A stretch of 13,609 nucleotides of DNA from Acidobacteriota bacterium (GCA_963169175.1 CAUJFK010000007.1:1-13609); one strand, 5' to 3'. Positions 1 to 6,707 are shown, numbered from the stretch's first letter. Made by a program: numbers and translations. Notes: generated from the sequence alone by a model not told the origin.

Positions 1-55
1 TCCAGCAAACTGTCTGTTGATGTGGATGAAAGTCGACTCCAATGTATAATCTCAT
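1..55 (-). CDS. IS110-family transposase, N-terminal fragment cut by the window edge
   Basis: The minus strand reads ATG at 55-53 and stays open to base 1, giving 18 residues, MRLYIGVDFHPHQQTVCW. The start 'xLYIGVDxH' followed by a hydrophobic strand is the usual opening of IS110-family DEDD (RuvC-like) transposases, where the Asp of GVD is the first catalytic acidic residue. A strong ribosome binding site, AAGGAG on the minus strand (69-64), lies 8 bases before the ATG and supports this start. The rest of the gene, including the C-terminal serine-containing domain, lies outside the window, so completeness cannot be judged. The neighbouring mutase gene starts 217 bp away and is divergent. Only 18 residues are seen, so a related RNase-H-fold protein is possible, but the match to the family opening is good. 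Confidence 0.7.
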   Translation of the reverse strand, partial: MRLYIGVDFHPHQQTVCW

Positions 56-250
56 TGCGGTTTCTCCTTTCTTCAACAAACGAAGAACTTTTTTTCCAAC
101 GTCAGTTTACACTGAAGGAGAAACCGTCTTTATAACATCAACGCGAACAAGGAACGAAAGCCCACGAAGCGATTCTCTTTACCCGGTCCGAGCAAGAGCC
201 GCGACGGCCGTATTTCGAGCCAGTGCGAACAAAGAAATTGTGTTAACATA
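56..250 (-). ncRNA. Candidate IS110 left-end non-coding region, possible bridge RNA
   Basis: IS110-group elements carry a non-coding region just upstream of the transposase that is transcribed into a bridge RNA, which pairs with target and donor DNA. The 195 bases upstream of the transposase start here have no convincing gene and contain the three-stem structure at 58-126. They also hold an 8-bp direct repeat GCGAACAA at 143-150 and 225-232. The element boundary cannot be placed: IS110 elements lack terminal inverted repeats, and no empty site is available. The right limit of 250 is arbitrary. The call rests on position and visible structure, not on a recognised RNA sequence. Confidence 0.25.
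58..126 (-). promoter_or_regulatory. Hairpin that would mask the transposase ribosome binding site
   Basis: A perfect 12-bp inverted repeat, CGGTTTCTCCTT at 58-69 and AAGGAGAAACCG at 115-126, brackets a 45-base interior. On the minus-strand transcript the downstream arm contains the AAGGAG Shine-Dalgarno site of the transposase, so pairing would hide it. Two smaller hairpins fit inside: TCTTC 70-74 with GAAGA 82-86, and CAGT 103-106 with ACTG 111-114, giving a three-way junction. A possible minus-strand -10 element, TATAAA (134-129), would start transcripts near base 122, inside the first arm. Read-through RNA from outside would then fold fully, while RNA from the element's own promoter would fold less well. 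Such protection from read-through is known in other insertion sequences; applying it here is inference. Confidence 0.5.
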
Positions 251-272
251 TGGGCTTATACGCAAATAAGTT

Positions 273-1946
273 ATGACACCTGAGACTAAGGAAATATCGA
301 CAGCGGCACAGGCTGAGAAGGAGCGTTGGGAATGCGACACACTTGCGAAAGTACTTGAAAAAGCGCCTGAGCGGAAAGAGTCGTTTGAAGGCGTGAGTCT
401 TGAGCCGGTCAAGCGGCTTTATACCGAGGCGGACGCTGAAGGGTGTGATGTTGGATTTCCGGGCGAGTATCCGTACAAGCGCGGAATTCACCCGACCGGT
501 TATCGCGGCAAACTCTGGACGATGCGGCAGTTTGCAGGATTCTCTTCACCCGAAGAGACGAACCGCCGGTTCAAGTACCTGATGGCCCAGGGCCAGACAG
601 GTTTGTCGGTCGCATACGATCTTCCGGCGCTGATGGGCCTGGACGCCGATTCACCTTTGAGCGAAGGCGAGGTCGGCAAATGCGGTGTCGCTGTTTCGTC
701 GCTTGCGGATTTCGAAGTGCTGTTCGATGGTATCCCGCTGGATAGCGTAACGGTTTCGCAAACGATAAATGCACCTGCCCCGATCTTTCTTGCAATGTAT
801 TTGGTCGTTGCGGAAAAGCAAAAGGCCGACTTTAATAAAATTTCCGGCACACTGCAGAACGATATTCTCAAGGAGTACATTGCTCAAAAGGAATGGATTT
901 ATCCGATCAAGCCGGCGATGAAGCTGGTCATCGATACATTCGAATACTGCACACAGCATGTCCCGAAATATAATCCGATCTCGGTCAGCGGCTATCATAT
1001 CCGCGAGGCAGGAGCCACCGCTTTGCAGGAATTGGCGTTTACTCTCAGAGACGGGGTCGAGTATGTTCAATACGGCGTCGATCGCGGGTTGACGGTTGAT
1101 GAATTTGTTCCTCGGCTTTCGTTCTTTTTTAACGCACACAATGATTTTTTCGAGGAGATCGCCAAATACCGTGCGGCCCGCGTCGTGTGGGCAAAGACGA
1201 TGAAGGAACGCTTCGGCGCAAAGAACCCGCGTACGATGCAGCTTCGCTTTCATACGCAAACCGCCGGAGTTTCGCTGACCGTTCAACAGCCGCTAAACAA
1301 TATCGCCCGCGTTGCGATACAGGCTCTCGCCGGCGTTCTCGGCGGCACCCAGTCCCTGCATACCGATTCATACGATGAGGCGCTTGCACTGCCGACCGAC
1401 AACGCCGCGCTTATCGCCCTGCGGACACAGCAGATCATCGCTGAAGAAACCGGCGTCGTAAATACGGTAGATCCGCTTGGCGGAAGTTGGTATGTGGAAT
1501 CGCTCACGCAGAAAATGGTAGATGGCTGTTTCGATTACTTTGAAAAGATCGACAACTTTGGCGGAATGGTCGAAGCCGTCGAGGCCGGTTTTCCGCAGCG
1601 TGAGATACAGGAATCTGCCTACCAGTATCAAAAGGCCGTCGAACGCAGCGAGCAAACAATTGTGGGCGTGAACAAGTACGCGATGAATGATGAGATCCAC
1701 AAAACGGACATCCTGCAAATAGACGAATCGGTTCGCGACCACCAACTCTCCCGCCTTGCCGGGACCAAATCTACTCGCGACAACGGCGCGGTTGTGAACG
1801 CCCTCGACAAACTCAAACTCGCCGCCCGGCACGACGAAAATACAATGCCGCTGATCATCAATGCGGTCGCAGCCTATGCCACGGTTGAAGAGATCTGCGT
1901 TGCCCTACGCGATGTGTATGGGATATACGAGGAACCGGCGTTTTGA
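273..1946 (+). CDS. B12-dependent acyl-CoA mutase large subunit (methylmalonyl-CoA mutase family)
   Basis: The 557-residue product is the substrate-binding TIM-barrel chain of the methylmalonyl-CoA mutase family, which rearranges acyl-CoA carbon skeletons by a radical route using adenosylcobalamin. Family blocks appear in order: YPYKRGIHPTGYRG (67-79), MRQFAGFSSPEE (84-95), GQTGLSVAYDLP (107-118), GTLQNDILKEYIA (192-204), ISVSGYHIREAGATA (236-250, catalytic-region His242), RFHTQTAGVSL (325-335), GGTQSLHTDSYDEALALPT (357-375) and VDPLGGSWYVE (399-409). There is no C-terminal B12-binding domain (no DxHxxG), so it must work with a separate small subunit, which is not in this window. The length suits the split, archaeal-type large subunit. 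Phe87 and Lys217 occupy positions that are Tyr and Arg in classical methylmalonyl-CoA mutase, so an isobutyryl-CoA-type or other substrate is possible. The ATG at 273 has only a weak ribosome binding site. Downstream the next gene is convergent. Confidence 0.9.
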   Translation: MTPETKEISTAAQAEKERWECDTLAKVLEKAPERKESFEGVSLEPVKRLYTEADAEGCDVGFPGEYPYKRGIHPTGYRGKLWTMRQFAGFSSPEETNRRFKYLMAQGQTGLSVAYDLPALMGLDADSPLSEGEVGKCGVAVSSLADFEVLFDGIPLDSVTVSQTINAPAPIFLAMYLVVAEKQKADFNKISGTLQNDILKEYIAQKEWIYPIKPAMKLVIDTFEYCTQHVPKYNPISVSGYHIREAGATALQELAFTLRDGVEYVQYGVDRGLTVDEFVPRLSFFFNAHNDFFEEIAKYRAARVVWAKTMKERFGAKNPRTMQLRFHTQTAGVSLTVQQPLNNIARVAIQALAGVLGGTQSLHTDSYDEALALPTDNAALIALRTQQIIAEETGVVNTVDPLGGSWYVESLTQKMVDGCFDYFEKIDNFGGMVEAVEAGFPQREIQESAYQYQKAVERSEQTIVGVNKYAMNDEIHKTDILQIDESVRDHQLSRLAGTKSTRDNGAVVNALDKLKLAARHDENTMPLIINAVAAYATVEEICVALRDVYGIYEEPAF

Positions 1947-1995
1947 AATATTACGCAGGTTTAGCGGATGCCTTGCGGGATCGTGAATAGTTAGT

Positions 1996-3504
1996 TCATT
2001 TATCTAACGAACTCATACCAACCGCGTTGTAGAACTCTACCGGGGCGAGATCATCGGACAGGACAGCGACGCCCGGTTCGAGCTGTACCGCGCTGTTCAG
2101 CAAGGCAGTTGTCCGTAGATCAGCAGGCCCGCGATTGACGCACGCTTTCTTACAGGCGACCAGAATGACATTTTGCAGCGATTCGTCCGGCTTGTCCGGA
2201 CGGGCCTTGAACAATTGCACGTCAGAAAATATCTGACGATAAGTTGTAAATTCTGCCCGGAGGAATCGGCTGCCGTGGCCCGAAAGGGCCGAGCCGATGT
2301 TTGCTATGACAACGCCGTTCTCGTTCAAACTATCATGTATGCGGCGGACAGCCTCTATGGTTGTCAGTTGAAACGGGATAGAGAACAGCGAACCAAAGGC
2401 ATCAACGAAGACAGCGTCGTAAGTATTTGGCGGCGCCTGGTTGAGAAATACACGCCCGTCCTGATGAAAAATTGTTAGCCGCGAGTCCTCATGCAGTTTG
2501 AAATACTCGCGAGCCAGGTCGGTCATCTTTGGATCGATCTCGACCACGTCCATTCTTGAATCCGGATGATATTTCAAATACTCGCGCGGCACAGTGTAAC
2601 CGGCCCCGCCGATCATCAGCACGCGTTTGCTGTCGGGCTTGACGTGATCCACCAGGCCGAAGAATTTCACATATTCGAACACAGGCGAATTGTCGTCAAG
2701 ATACATCGCCGATTGTGCGAAATAAGGATCTGTTGCGATCGCCCGGTAAGGCCGGCCGGTTTCGGTGTGGACAGCCTCGTAGATCTGTACTCGGCTGTAT
2801 TCGGTATCGAGGTCAATGAGGTTATGGACGGTTCGCAAATAATACGCCATCATCTCGCTCCCCGCGGTCCCGAATACAAAGACGATCAAGAGAGCAAGGT
2901 TCAGCTTGGTCAGGGCGAATGGAGCAAGCATCAGACTTACGACAAAGAGTGAGGCGGCGATCAGATAAAGTGTCCGCGTGCTGCCGACAAAAGGTATGAG
3001 AAAAAAGCCGGCCGCGAACGTGCCCGCGATGCTGCCAACGGTTGAAAGTGCATACAGCCGCCCGACCGTTTTGCCCGAGTCAGCAAGCGAAAGCGTTCTG
3101 AGTTTTACAGCATAGGGCGTGACAAAGCCAAGCAGGACACTCGCTGGTGCAAACAGGATCACTGCAGCCGCGATCGATCTTATTTCGAGCCGCCCGCCGG
3201 CCCCTTGGATGGCCGACAGCACAACGTCCTTTACAAGAACGGTCAACGAGACCGCTCCGCCCGCGAGAAAAATGGCTGACGCCAGTATCTTTACATCCGG
3301 CCTGCGGTCAGCAAACCGTCCGCCTATCCAGTAACCCAAGCTGAGGGCGGCAAGTATCACGCCGATTAGGCTGGTCCAAATGTATGTCGAAGTTCCGATG
3401 TAGGGCGCGACTATCCGCGAACCGATGATCTCAAAGGCCATCACCAAAGCTCCGCAGACAACAACCGCAAGCTCAAGCGCGAATCGTGCAACCAAGGTAT
3501 GCAT
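1996..3504 (-). CDS. Seven-helix membrane protein fused to a spermidine-synthase-like domain
   Basis: The 502-residue product has about seven hydrophobic helices in its first 217 residues (roughly 9-29, 41-60, 73-91, 108-128, 153-173, 177-195, 200-217), then a soluble Rossmann-type methyltransferase fold. The second part carries the spermidine synthase layout: TEYSRVQIYE (234-243), VLMIGGAGYTVPREYL (295-310, nucleotide loop), VVEIDPKM (320-327), FHQDGRVFL (346-354) and YDAVFVDAFGS (362-372). Databases call such proteins 'fused MFS/spermidine synthase'. The aminopropyltransferase signature is incomplete: the usual GGGDGG reads GGAGYT and the usual DSSDP reads DAFGS, so one acidic residue of each motif is missing. 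A true polyamine synthase role is doubtful, and the substrate is unknown. It lies 57 bp downstream of pssA on the same strand and is probably co-transcribed. The ATG at 3504 lacks a clear ribosome binding site. Confidence 0.85.
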   Translation of the reverse strand: MHTLVARFALELAVVVCGALVMAFEIIGSRIVAPYIGTSTYIWTSLIGVILAALSLGYWIGGRFADRRPDVKILASAIFLAGGAVSLTVLVKDVVLSAIQGAGGRLEIRSIAAAVILFAPASVLLGFVTPYAVKLRTLSLADSGKTVGRLYALSTVGSIAGTFAAGFFLIPFVGSTRTLYLIAASLFVVSLMLAPFALTKLNLALLIVFVFGTAGSEMMAYYLRTVHNLIDLDTEYSRVQIYEAVHTETGRPYRAIATDPYFAQSAMYLDDNSPVFEYVKFFGLVDHVKPDSKRVLMIGGAGYTVPREYLKYHPDSRMDVVEIDPKMTDLAREYFKLHEDSRLTIFHQDGRVFLNQAPPNTYDAVFVDAFGSLFSIPFQLTTIEAVRRIHDSLNENGVVIANIGSALSGHGSRFLRAEFTTYRQIFSDVQLFKARPDKPDESLQNVILVACKKACVNRGPADLRTTALLNSAVQLEPGVAVLSDDLAPVEFYNAVGMSSLDK

Positions 3505-3561
3505 TGCAATACATTAGCTGAAAATACGACTGGAGCGTAGCCTCAAAAGCGGGCGTGGTTT

Positions 3562-4425
3562 CTACGCCTCGACGTCCTTGTGTGCCGGGCGATGCCGCAT
3601 AAGGCCAAAGACGTACCAGAAAACGCCGTGGGAAACGTAGGCGCCCGAGAGGATGAGCAGCATGTAACGCGAATAGAGCCAGATCAGCATTCCGACCGCG
3701 GCGATCACAAGGACAAGATAAAGGTTCCGCCGGCCGGTACCGACGGTCTTCATACTGGAATAACGCAGCGTACTTACCATCAGGACACCGAGGCACGCGA
3801 TGAGCAGCATCAATAACGCGGCGTAAAATCGGGCAGTGCCTTCTCCGTACGAAGAAAGCGGCATTGGGGCAAAATGCACAAGCGATGCCATCAGGCCCGC
3901 GGCGGGCGGAATGGGCAGGCCGACAAAATTCTTTTTATCTACTTTTGGAGTGCCTTCGATCAGGACTCGAGGCCGTGTGGATTGCAAGTTGAAACGCGCC
4001 AGGCGAAAGGCTCCGCACATCAGGTACATGAACAGCAGGAAAACACCGAGGCCGTATTGCGAGCTGCTCTCATGATAAACCGCTCCTATACCCCAACTGA
4101 ACATTAGTGCTATCGGGGCAATGCCGAACGTAAGAACGTCGGCAAGGGAATCGAACTGGACGCCGATCTCGGTGGCGGTCCGTGTCATGCGGGCTATCCG
4201 GCCGTCGAGTGTGTCGAAAAGAATTGCCAACCCTATCGCGATCGCCGCGTAATCAAAGTAGCTGGCCGCGGCGGCTGGATCGGTTGCAACCACCTGAAAT
4301 CCGCGTATCGAATATATGACGGCAAGAAAGCCCATGCCGACGTTCGCCGCGGTAAAGGCGGTCGGTATCACATAGAGCCCTTTCTTAATGCCGCTATGGG
4401 GCGGCTTTGTGTCGGCTTCGTCCAT
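3562..4425 (-). CDS. pssA: CDP-diacylglycerol-serine O-phosphatidyltransferase
   Basis: PssA joins L-serine to CDP-diacylglycerol at the inner membrane, giving phosphatidylserine and CMP. The 287-residue protein has the complete CDP-alcohol phosphatidyltransferase signature D-x2-D-G-x2-A-R-x8-G-x3-D-x3-D, seen as Asp71, Asp74-Gly75, Ala78-Arg79, Gly88, Asp92 and Asp96; these residues bind metal and the CDP group. Hydrophobic helices flank the motif: about 17-40, 58-72, 98-115, 125-140, 180-196, 203-220 and two more near the C-terminus. The segment FVGLPIPPAAG (166-176) is typical of the bacterial class II (Bacillus-type) enzymes rather than the phospholipase-D-like E. coli form. The ATG at 4425 is preceded by AGGA at good spacing, overlapping the psd stop. 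The gap to psd is 8 bp, so translation is likely coupled. The product is the substrate of the Psd enzyme next door. Confidence 0.95.
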   Translation of the reverse strand: MDEADTKPPHSGIKKGLYVIPTAFTAANVGMGFLAVIYSIRGFQVVATDPAAAASYFDYAAIAIGLAILFDTLDGRIARMTRTATEIGVQFDSLADVLTFGIAPIALMFSWGIGAVYHESSSQYGLGVFLLFMYLMCGAFRLARFNLQSTRPRVLIEGTPKVDKKNFVGLPIPPAAGLMASLVHFAPMPLSSYGEGTARFYAALLMLLIACLGVLMVSTLRYSSMKTVGTGRRNLYLVLVIAAVGMLIWLYSRYMLLILSGAYVSHGVFWYVFGLMRHRPAHKDVEA

Positions 4426-4433
4426 GCTCGATC

Positions 4434-5087
4434 CTATTCGGCGGCCGCGTCTTCGTAAACTTCCGTTGTTTGCACCTGGCCGCTGCCGGCCGCGTAGCGA
4501 GCGATGATCGTTTCGCCGCCTACGACCCGATCACCCAATTTTACCGCAACTTCGACCGAATGCGGCATCAAGAGGTCAGTTCTCGAACCAAATTTGATCA
4601 GGCCAAACTTCTCGCCCCGTTCAAGCTTGTCGCCGGTCTTTGGCCAGCACACGATGCGGCGTGCCAAGATACCGGCGATCTGTGTACAAACAACGGTCAA
4701 GTCACTATTTTCGATCGTTAACGAATTTCGCTCATTTACAAAGCTGGCCTCGTTGCTTGTCGCCGGCCCTTTGCGGCCAGCGATGTATTCGACGTTGGTG
4801 ATCGTCCCGGCAATGGGCGAGCGGTTCATGTGTACGTCCACAGGCGAAAGGAACACACTTACAGTCTTTCCCGCTTCGGTTTCATCTATACGCGTTACCT
4901 TGCCGTCAGCAGCGGATACGATAACGCCTGGCTCTCGAGGAACCCTGCGGGCTGGATCGCGAAAGAAAAAAGCCATGAAGCCCGCGAGAAATGCAAACAC
5001 AACGACAAGCGGCCACCATTGGAGATACGCAAATATCAGGGCAATGACGGCCGGCGTGATAACGAAAGGAAAGCCTTCTTTAACCAT
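4434..5087 (-). CDS. psd: Phosphatidylserine decarboxylase, short (type II) proenzyme
   Basis: Psd removes CO2 from phosphatidylserine to give phosphatidylethanolamine. The 217-residue protein is the compact form of the family. Two membrane-facing hydrophobic segments occupy about 7-21 and 25-41, followed by FFRDPARRVP (41-50), SAADGKVTRI (58-67) with Asp61, SPVDVHMNRSP (81-91) with His86, and the self-cleavage site KFGSRTD (165-171). Cleavage between Gly167 and Ser168 would leave the pyruvoyl cofactor on the new alpha chain; GSR replaces the LGST of the longer E. coli type. The C-terminal tail (about 200-217) is acidic and not conserved in the family. It heads the psd-pssA cluster. The start at 5087 is the only possible ATG, since a stop lies in frame eight codons upstream, but no good Shine-Dalgarno is seen. 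Confidence 0.94.
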   Translation of the reverse strand: MVKEGFPFVITPAVIALIFAYLQWWPLVVVFAFLAGFMAFFFRDPARRVPREPGVIVSAADGKVTRIDETEAGKTVSVFLSPVDVHMNRSPIAGTITNVEYIAGRKGPATSNEASFVNERNSLTIENSDLTVVCTQIAGILARRIVCWPKTGDKLERGEKFGLIKFGSRTDLLMPHSVEVAVKLGDRVVGGETIIARYAAGSGQVQTTEVYEDAAAE

Positions 5088-5181
5088 TGGATAGAAACGG
5101 CCCCTGATTCAACACCGGGCGCATGGCAAGAAAATCCGTAAGTTTGCAGTTTACTTGATATAGCTCGATTTGGAAAACCGG

Positions 5182-5213
5182 AAAAAAAGCCCGGCGTCGC
5201 TTATCGCCGGGCT
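5182..5213 (-). terminator. Intrinsic terminator after the 69-residue membrane protein gene
   Basis: A perfect 9-bp GC-rich stem, AGCCCGGCG at 5188-5196 and CGCCGGGCT at 5205-5213, closes an 8-base loop. Reading the minus strand, the stem is followed at once by a run of T residues (complement of the A run 5182-5188). This is a textbook rho-independent terminator for the gene ending at 5242, and it separates that gene from psd. There is no T run on the plus-strand side. Confidence 0.88.
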
Positions 5214-5241
5214 CAATAGGAGGATTACTGCGAAGATGATG

Positions 5242-5451
5242 TTAACTGCGGATCGGATTGTCCCTGGCATAGCTGTACGCACACCACGCCGCGATCAAGT
5301 GAACCACCCAGCCGAAAAGGCCGACGGTCCCGATCCATGAAACTCCGGTCAAAACCAGCCACAAAATACCTATCAATATTCTGCCGTTGTAAATCTGACC
5401 AACGCCCGGAACCAAAAGACTCAAAATTCCGGCAAGTATAGGTTCACGCAT
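5242..5451 (-). CDS. Small two-helix membrane protein, TM2-like
   Basis: The 69-residue product begins MREPILAGILSLLVPGVGQI and consists of two hydrophobic stretches, about 4-18 with a glycine/proline turn and 26-62 as one or two further segments, ending in a short basic tail. The motif VPGVGQIYNGR (14-24) resembles the 'PGxGqxYxG' element of small TM2-type and related membrane proteins of unknown function. Reality as a gene is supported by a GGAGG ribosome binding site about 12 bases before the ATG, by the intrinsic terminator 28 bases after the stop, and by the sensible membrane composition. No enzymatic motif is visible. It stands between the ZIP transporter (108 bp upstream) and psd and shares no obvious function with either. 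Confidence 0.8.
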   Translation of the reverse strand: MREPILAGILSLLVPGVGQIYNGRILIGILWLVLTGVSWIGTVGLFGWVVHLIAAWCAYSYARDNPIRS

Positions 5452-5559
5452 TGTTCTAATCTACCTCCGCAAGTTAATAACGAATTCAAGGAAGATTTGT
5501 TGCAAAAAAAATCAGGCGGGCATGCAGGGGCGGTTTGCGAGGACGGACTTCCAGCCTTT

Positions 5560-6360
5560 CTAGCCGCCGATAAGCTGATGGACCACGAAGTGCACCCCGA
5601 AAAAAAGGGCGACGCCGGCAAAGACGGATAGGGAGACGAGCGGATTCTTTCCGCCATGGTGGTTAACTTCAGGGATCAGATCGCTGGCGGCCACGTACAA
5701 TGTTACGCCGCTGGCGAGCGGCAGGGCATAGGCGACAGAAAAGCCGAAACCGCTGCCGATGAAGTAATATGCCACGATGCCCACGATGGTCATCATGCCG
5801 ATCACCAGAGTCGCAATCGAGACCTCGCGGCGGCCCTTCCCCGCGGCTATCATCATCGAGCCGATCGTAAAACCTTCAGGAAACTTGTGCAGAAAAACCG
5901 CGACAAAGACCAGCAGTCCGACGCGGACATCTAATTGCGACGCCGCCGCGATCGATACTCCGTCAAAAAAAGTGTGGATCAGAAGCCCTCCGACGCCCGT
6001 GTATGCTGACCGCGCGGAGATCACCTCTTCTGAGTGGACCTCTTCACCGAGATGAAAATGCGGGGCAATCGTGTGTTCAAAGAACTGTGTCAGCAGATAG
6101 CCGGCCAGCAGGAGCAGCATCGGTATGTAAAGTTCGTCCGCTGATCCGGGATGCTGGGCCTGCCAAAGGAGCACAGTCTTCGGGATGATCTCGAAGAAGG
6201 TGACTGCGAGCATAAATCCTGCCCCGAGGGCTAGAAGATACCGCAGAAATCGCTTGTAATCCCGATGAAGCCTGGACGGAAAAAGAATCATGCCGCCAAG
6301 GAAATTCGCCAAGGCGGCCGCGACCCCAAAAACAGCCAGTTTTACAAAAACCGGGTCCAT
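5560..6360 (-). CDS. ZIP-family divalent metal transporter
   Basis: The 266-residue product has the eight-helix layout of ZIP transporters, which bring Zn2+ or other divalent metals into the cytoplasm. The metal site motifs are present: HTFFDG (129-134) in the fourth helix and HKFPEG (158-163) in the fifth, which together form the two-metal centre. A His/Glu-rich loop, residues 96-109 with His96, His101, His103 and His109, precedes them and is a likely metal-sensing or metal-collecting segment. A third conserved segment, SDLIPEVNHH (226-235), follows. Substrate choice cannot be read from sequence. The ATG at 6360 must be the start or lie before it, because a stop is two codons upstream; AGGA sits unusually close to it. 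The gene diverges from the division cluster across a shared 408-bp region. Confidence 0.9.
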   Translation of the reverse strand: MDPVFVKLAVFGVAAALANFLGGMILFPSRLHRDYKRFLRYLLALGAGFMLAVTFFEIIPKTVLLWQAQHPGSADELYIPMLLLLAGYLLTQFFEHTIAPHFHLGEEVHSEEVISARSAYTGVGGLLIHTFFDGVSIAAASQLDVRVGLLVFVAVFLHKFPEGFTIGSMMIAAGKGRREVSIATLVIGMMTIVGIVAYYFIGSGFGFSVAYALPLASGVTLYVAASDLIPEVNHHGGKNPLVSLSVFAGVALFFGVHFVVHQLIGG

Positions 6361-6449
6361 ATCCTACGCAAATACTAGACTTTACCGCACTCGAAGCGGA
6401 AAGCAAACCGGCACTGCAAATGACGGGAGCGGACTCGGAACCCTAAATG

Positions 6450-6604
6450 TGCTTAAACAAAAGATTAATCAAAAATGCTTAAATTTCTTCTTGACAACCG
6501 GGCGCGCTTCGACCTAATATGCTTCTTGACACTTAGGAACGCCAAAATAACGGGATGAGGCGATCCGTAAAAAGTAAAGAAAGTGTTTAAATGGTTAAGC
6601 ACTT
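6450..6604. repeat. Four TGCTTAA-type motifs around the dcw promoter, possible operator
   Basis: TGCTTAAA occurs at 6450-6457 and 6476-6483, 26 bp apart and just upstream of the -35 box. The variant TGTTTAAA occurs at 6584-6591 and the reverse-complement form TGCTTAAC at 6601-6594. The last two form the palindrome AAGTGTTTAA-ATGG-TTAAGCACTT (6581-6604), a 10-bp stem with one G-U pair. Sites on both sides of a promoter suggest a repressor, possibly with DNA looping. No known regulator is matched, and the region is AT-rich, so chance is possible. Confidence 0.35.
6491..6520 (+). promoter_or_regulatory. Sigma70-type promoter of the division cluster
   Basis: A perfect -35 box TTGACA (6491-6496) is followed by an 18-bp spacer and TAATAT (6515-6520), which matches four of six positions of TATAAT. 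Transcription would begin near 6527 and run into rsmH. The element sits where the dcw promoter is expected, and the next six genes run in the same direction without a visible terminator. Confidence 0.6.
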
Positions 6605-6707
6605 CCCGCATCACTCAAAGCAAATAAACGCGAACCAAAATTCAGGTCTGCACCTTATGGTGTTTGCGTTACTTTTGCGTTAATTCCGGGAAATCATAGA
6701 GATATCT

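Noticed and set aside
42..269. Open frame of 75 codons on the plus strand before the mutase
   Set aside because: It overlaps the start of the IS110-type gene and the inverted repeat, has no ribosome binding site, and its composition is unlike a protein.
56..272. Cobalamin riboswitch before the B12-dependent mutase
   Set aside because: No B12-box-like sequence was seen on the plus strand, and the clear structure in this region fits the minus-strand transposase leader.
651..1286. Open frame of 211 codons on the minus strand
   Set aside because: It lies antisense to the well-conserved mutase and shows no family motif.
1990..2013. Short hairpin (GTTAG with CTAAC) between the mutase and the convergent gene, considered as a terminator
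   Set aside because: The stem has only five AT-rich pairs and there is no T run on either strand; part of it lies in the coding end of the minus-strand gene.
4504..5094. Open frame of 196 codons on the plus strand
   Set aside because: It is antisense to psd, whose catalytic motifs are complete, and it has no recognisable domain.
5504..5563. Run of eight T residues on the minus strand after the ZIP gene, considered as a terminator
   Set aside because: No compact stem directly precedes the T run; the only GC pairing needs a loop of about 40 bases.
6526..6550. Second TTGACA (6526-6531) as another dcw promoter
   Set aside because: No acceptable -10 box lies 16-18 bp downstream; it is better explained as part of the repeated CTTCTTGACA.
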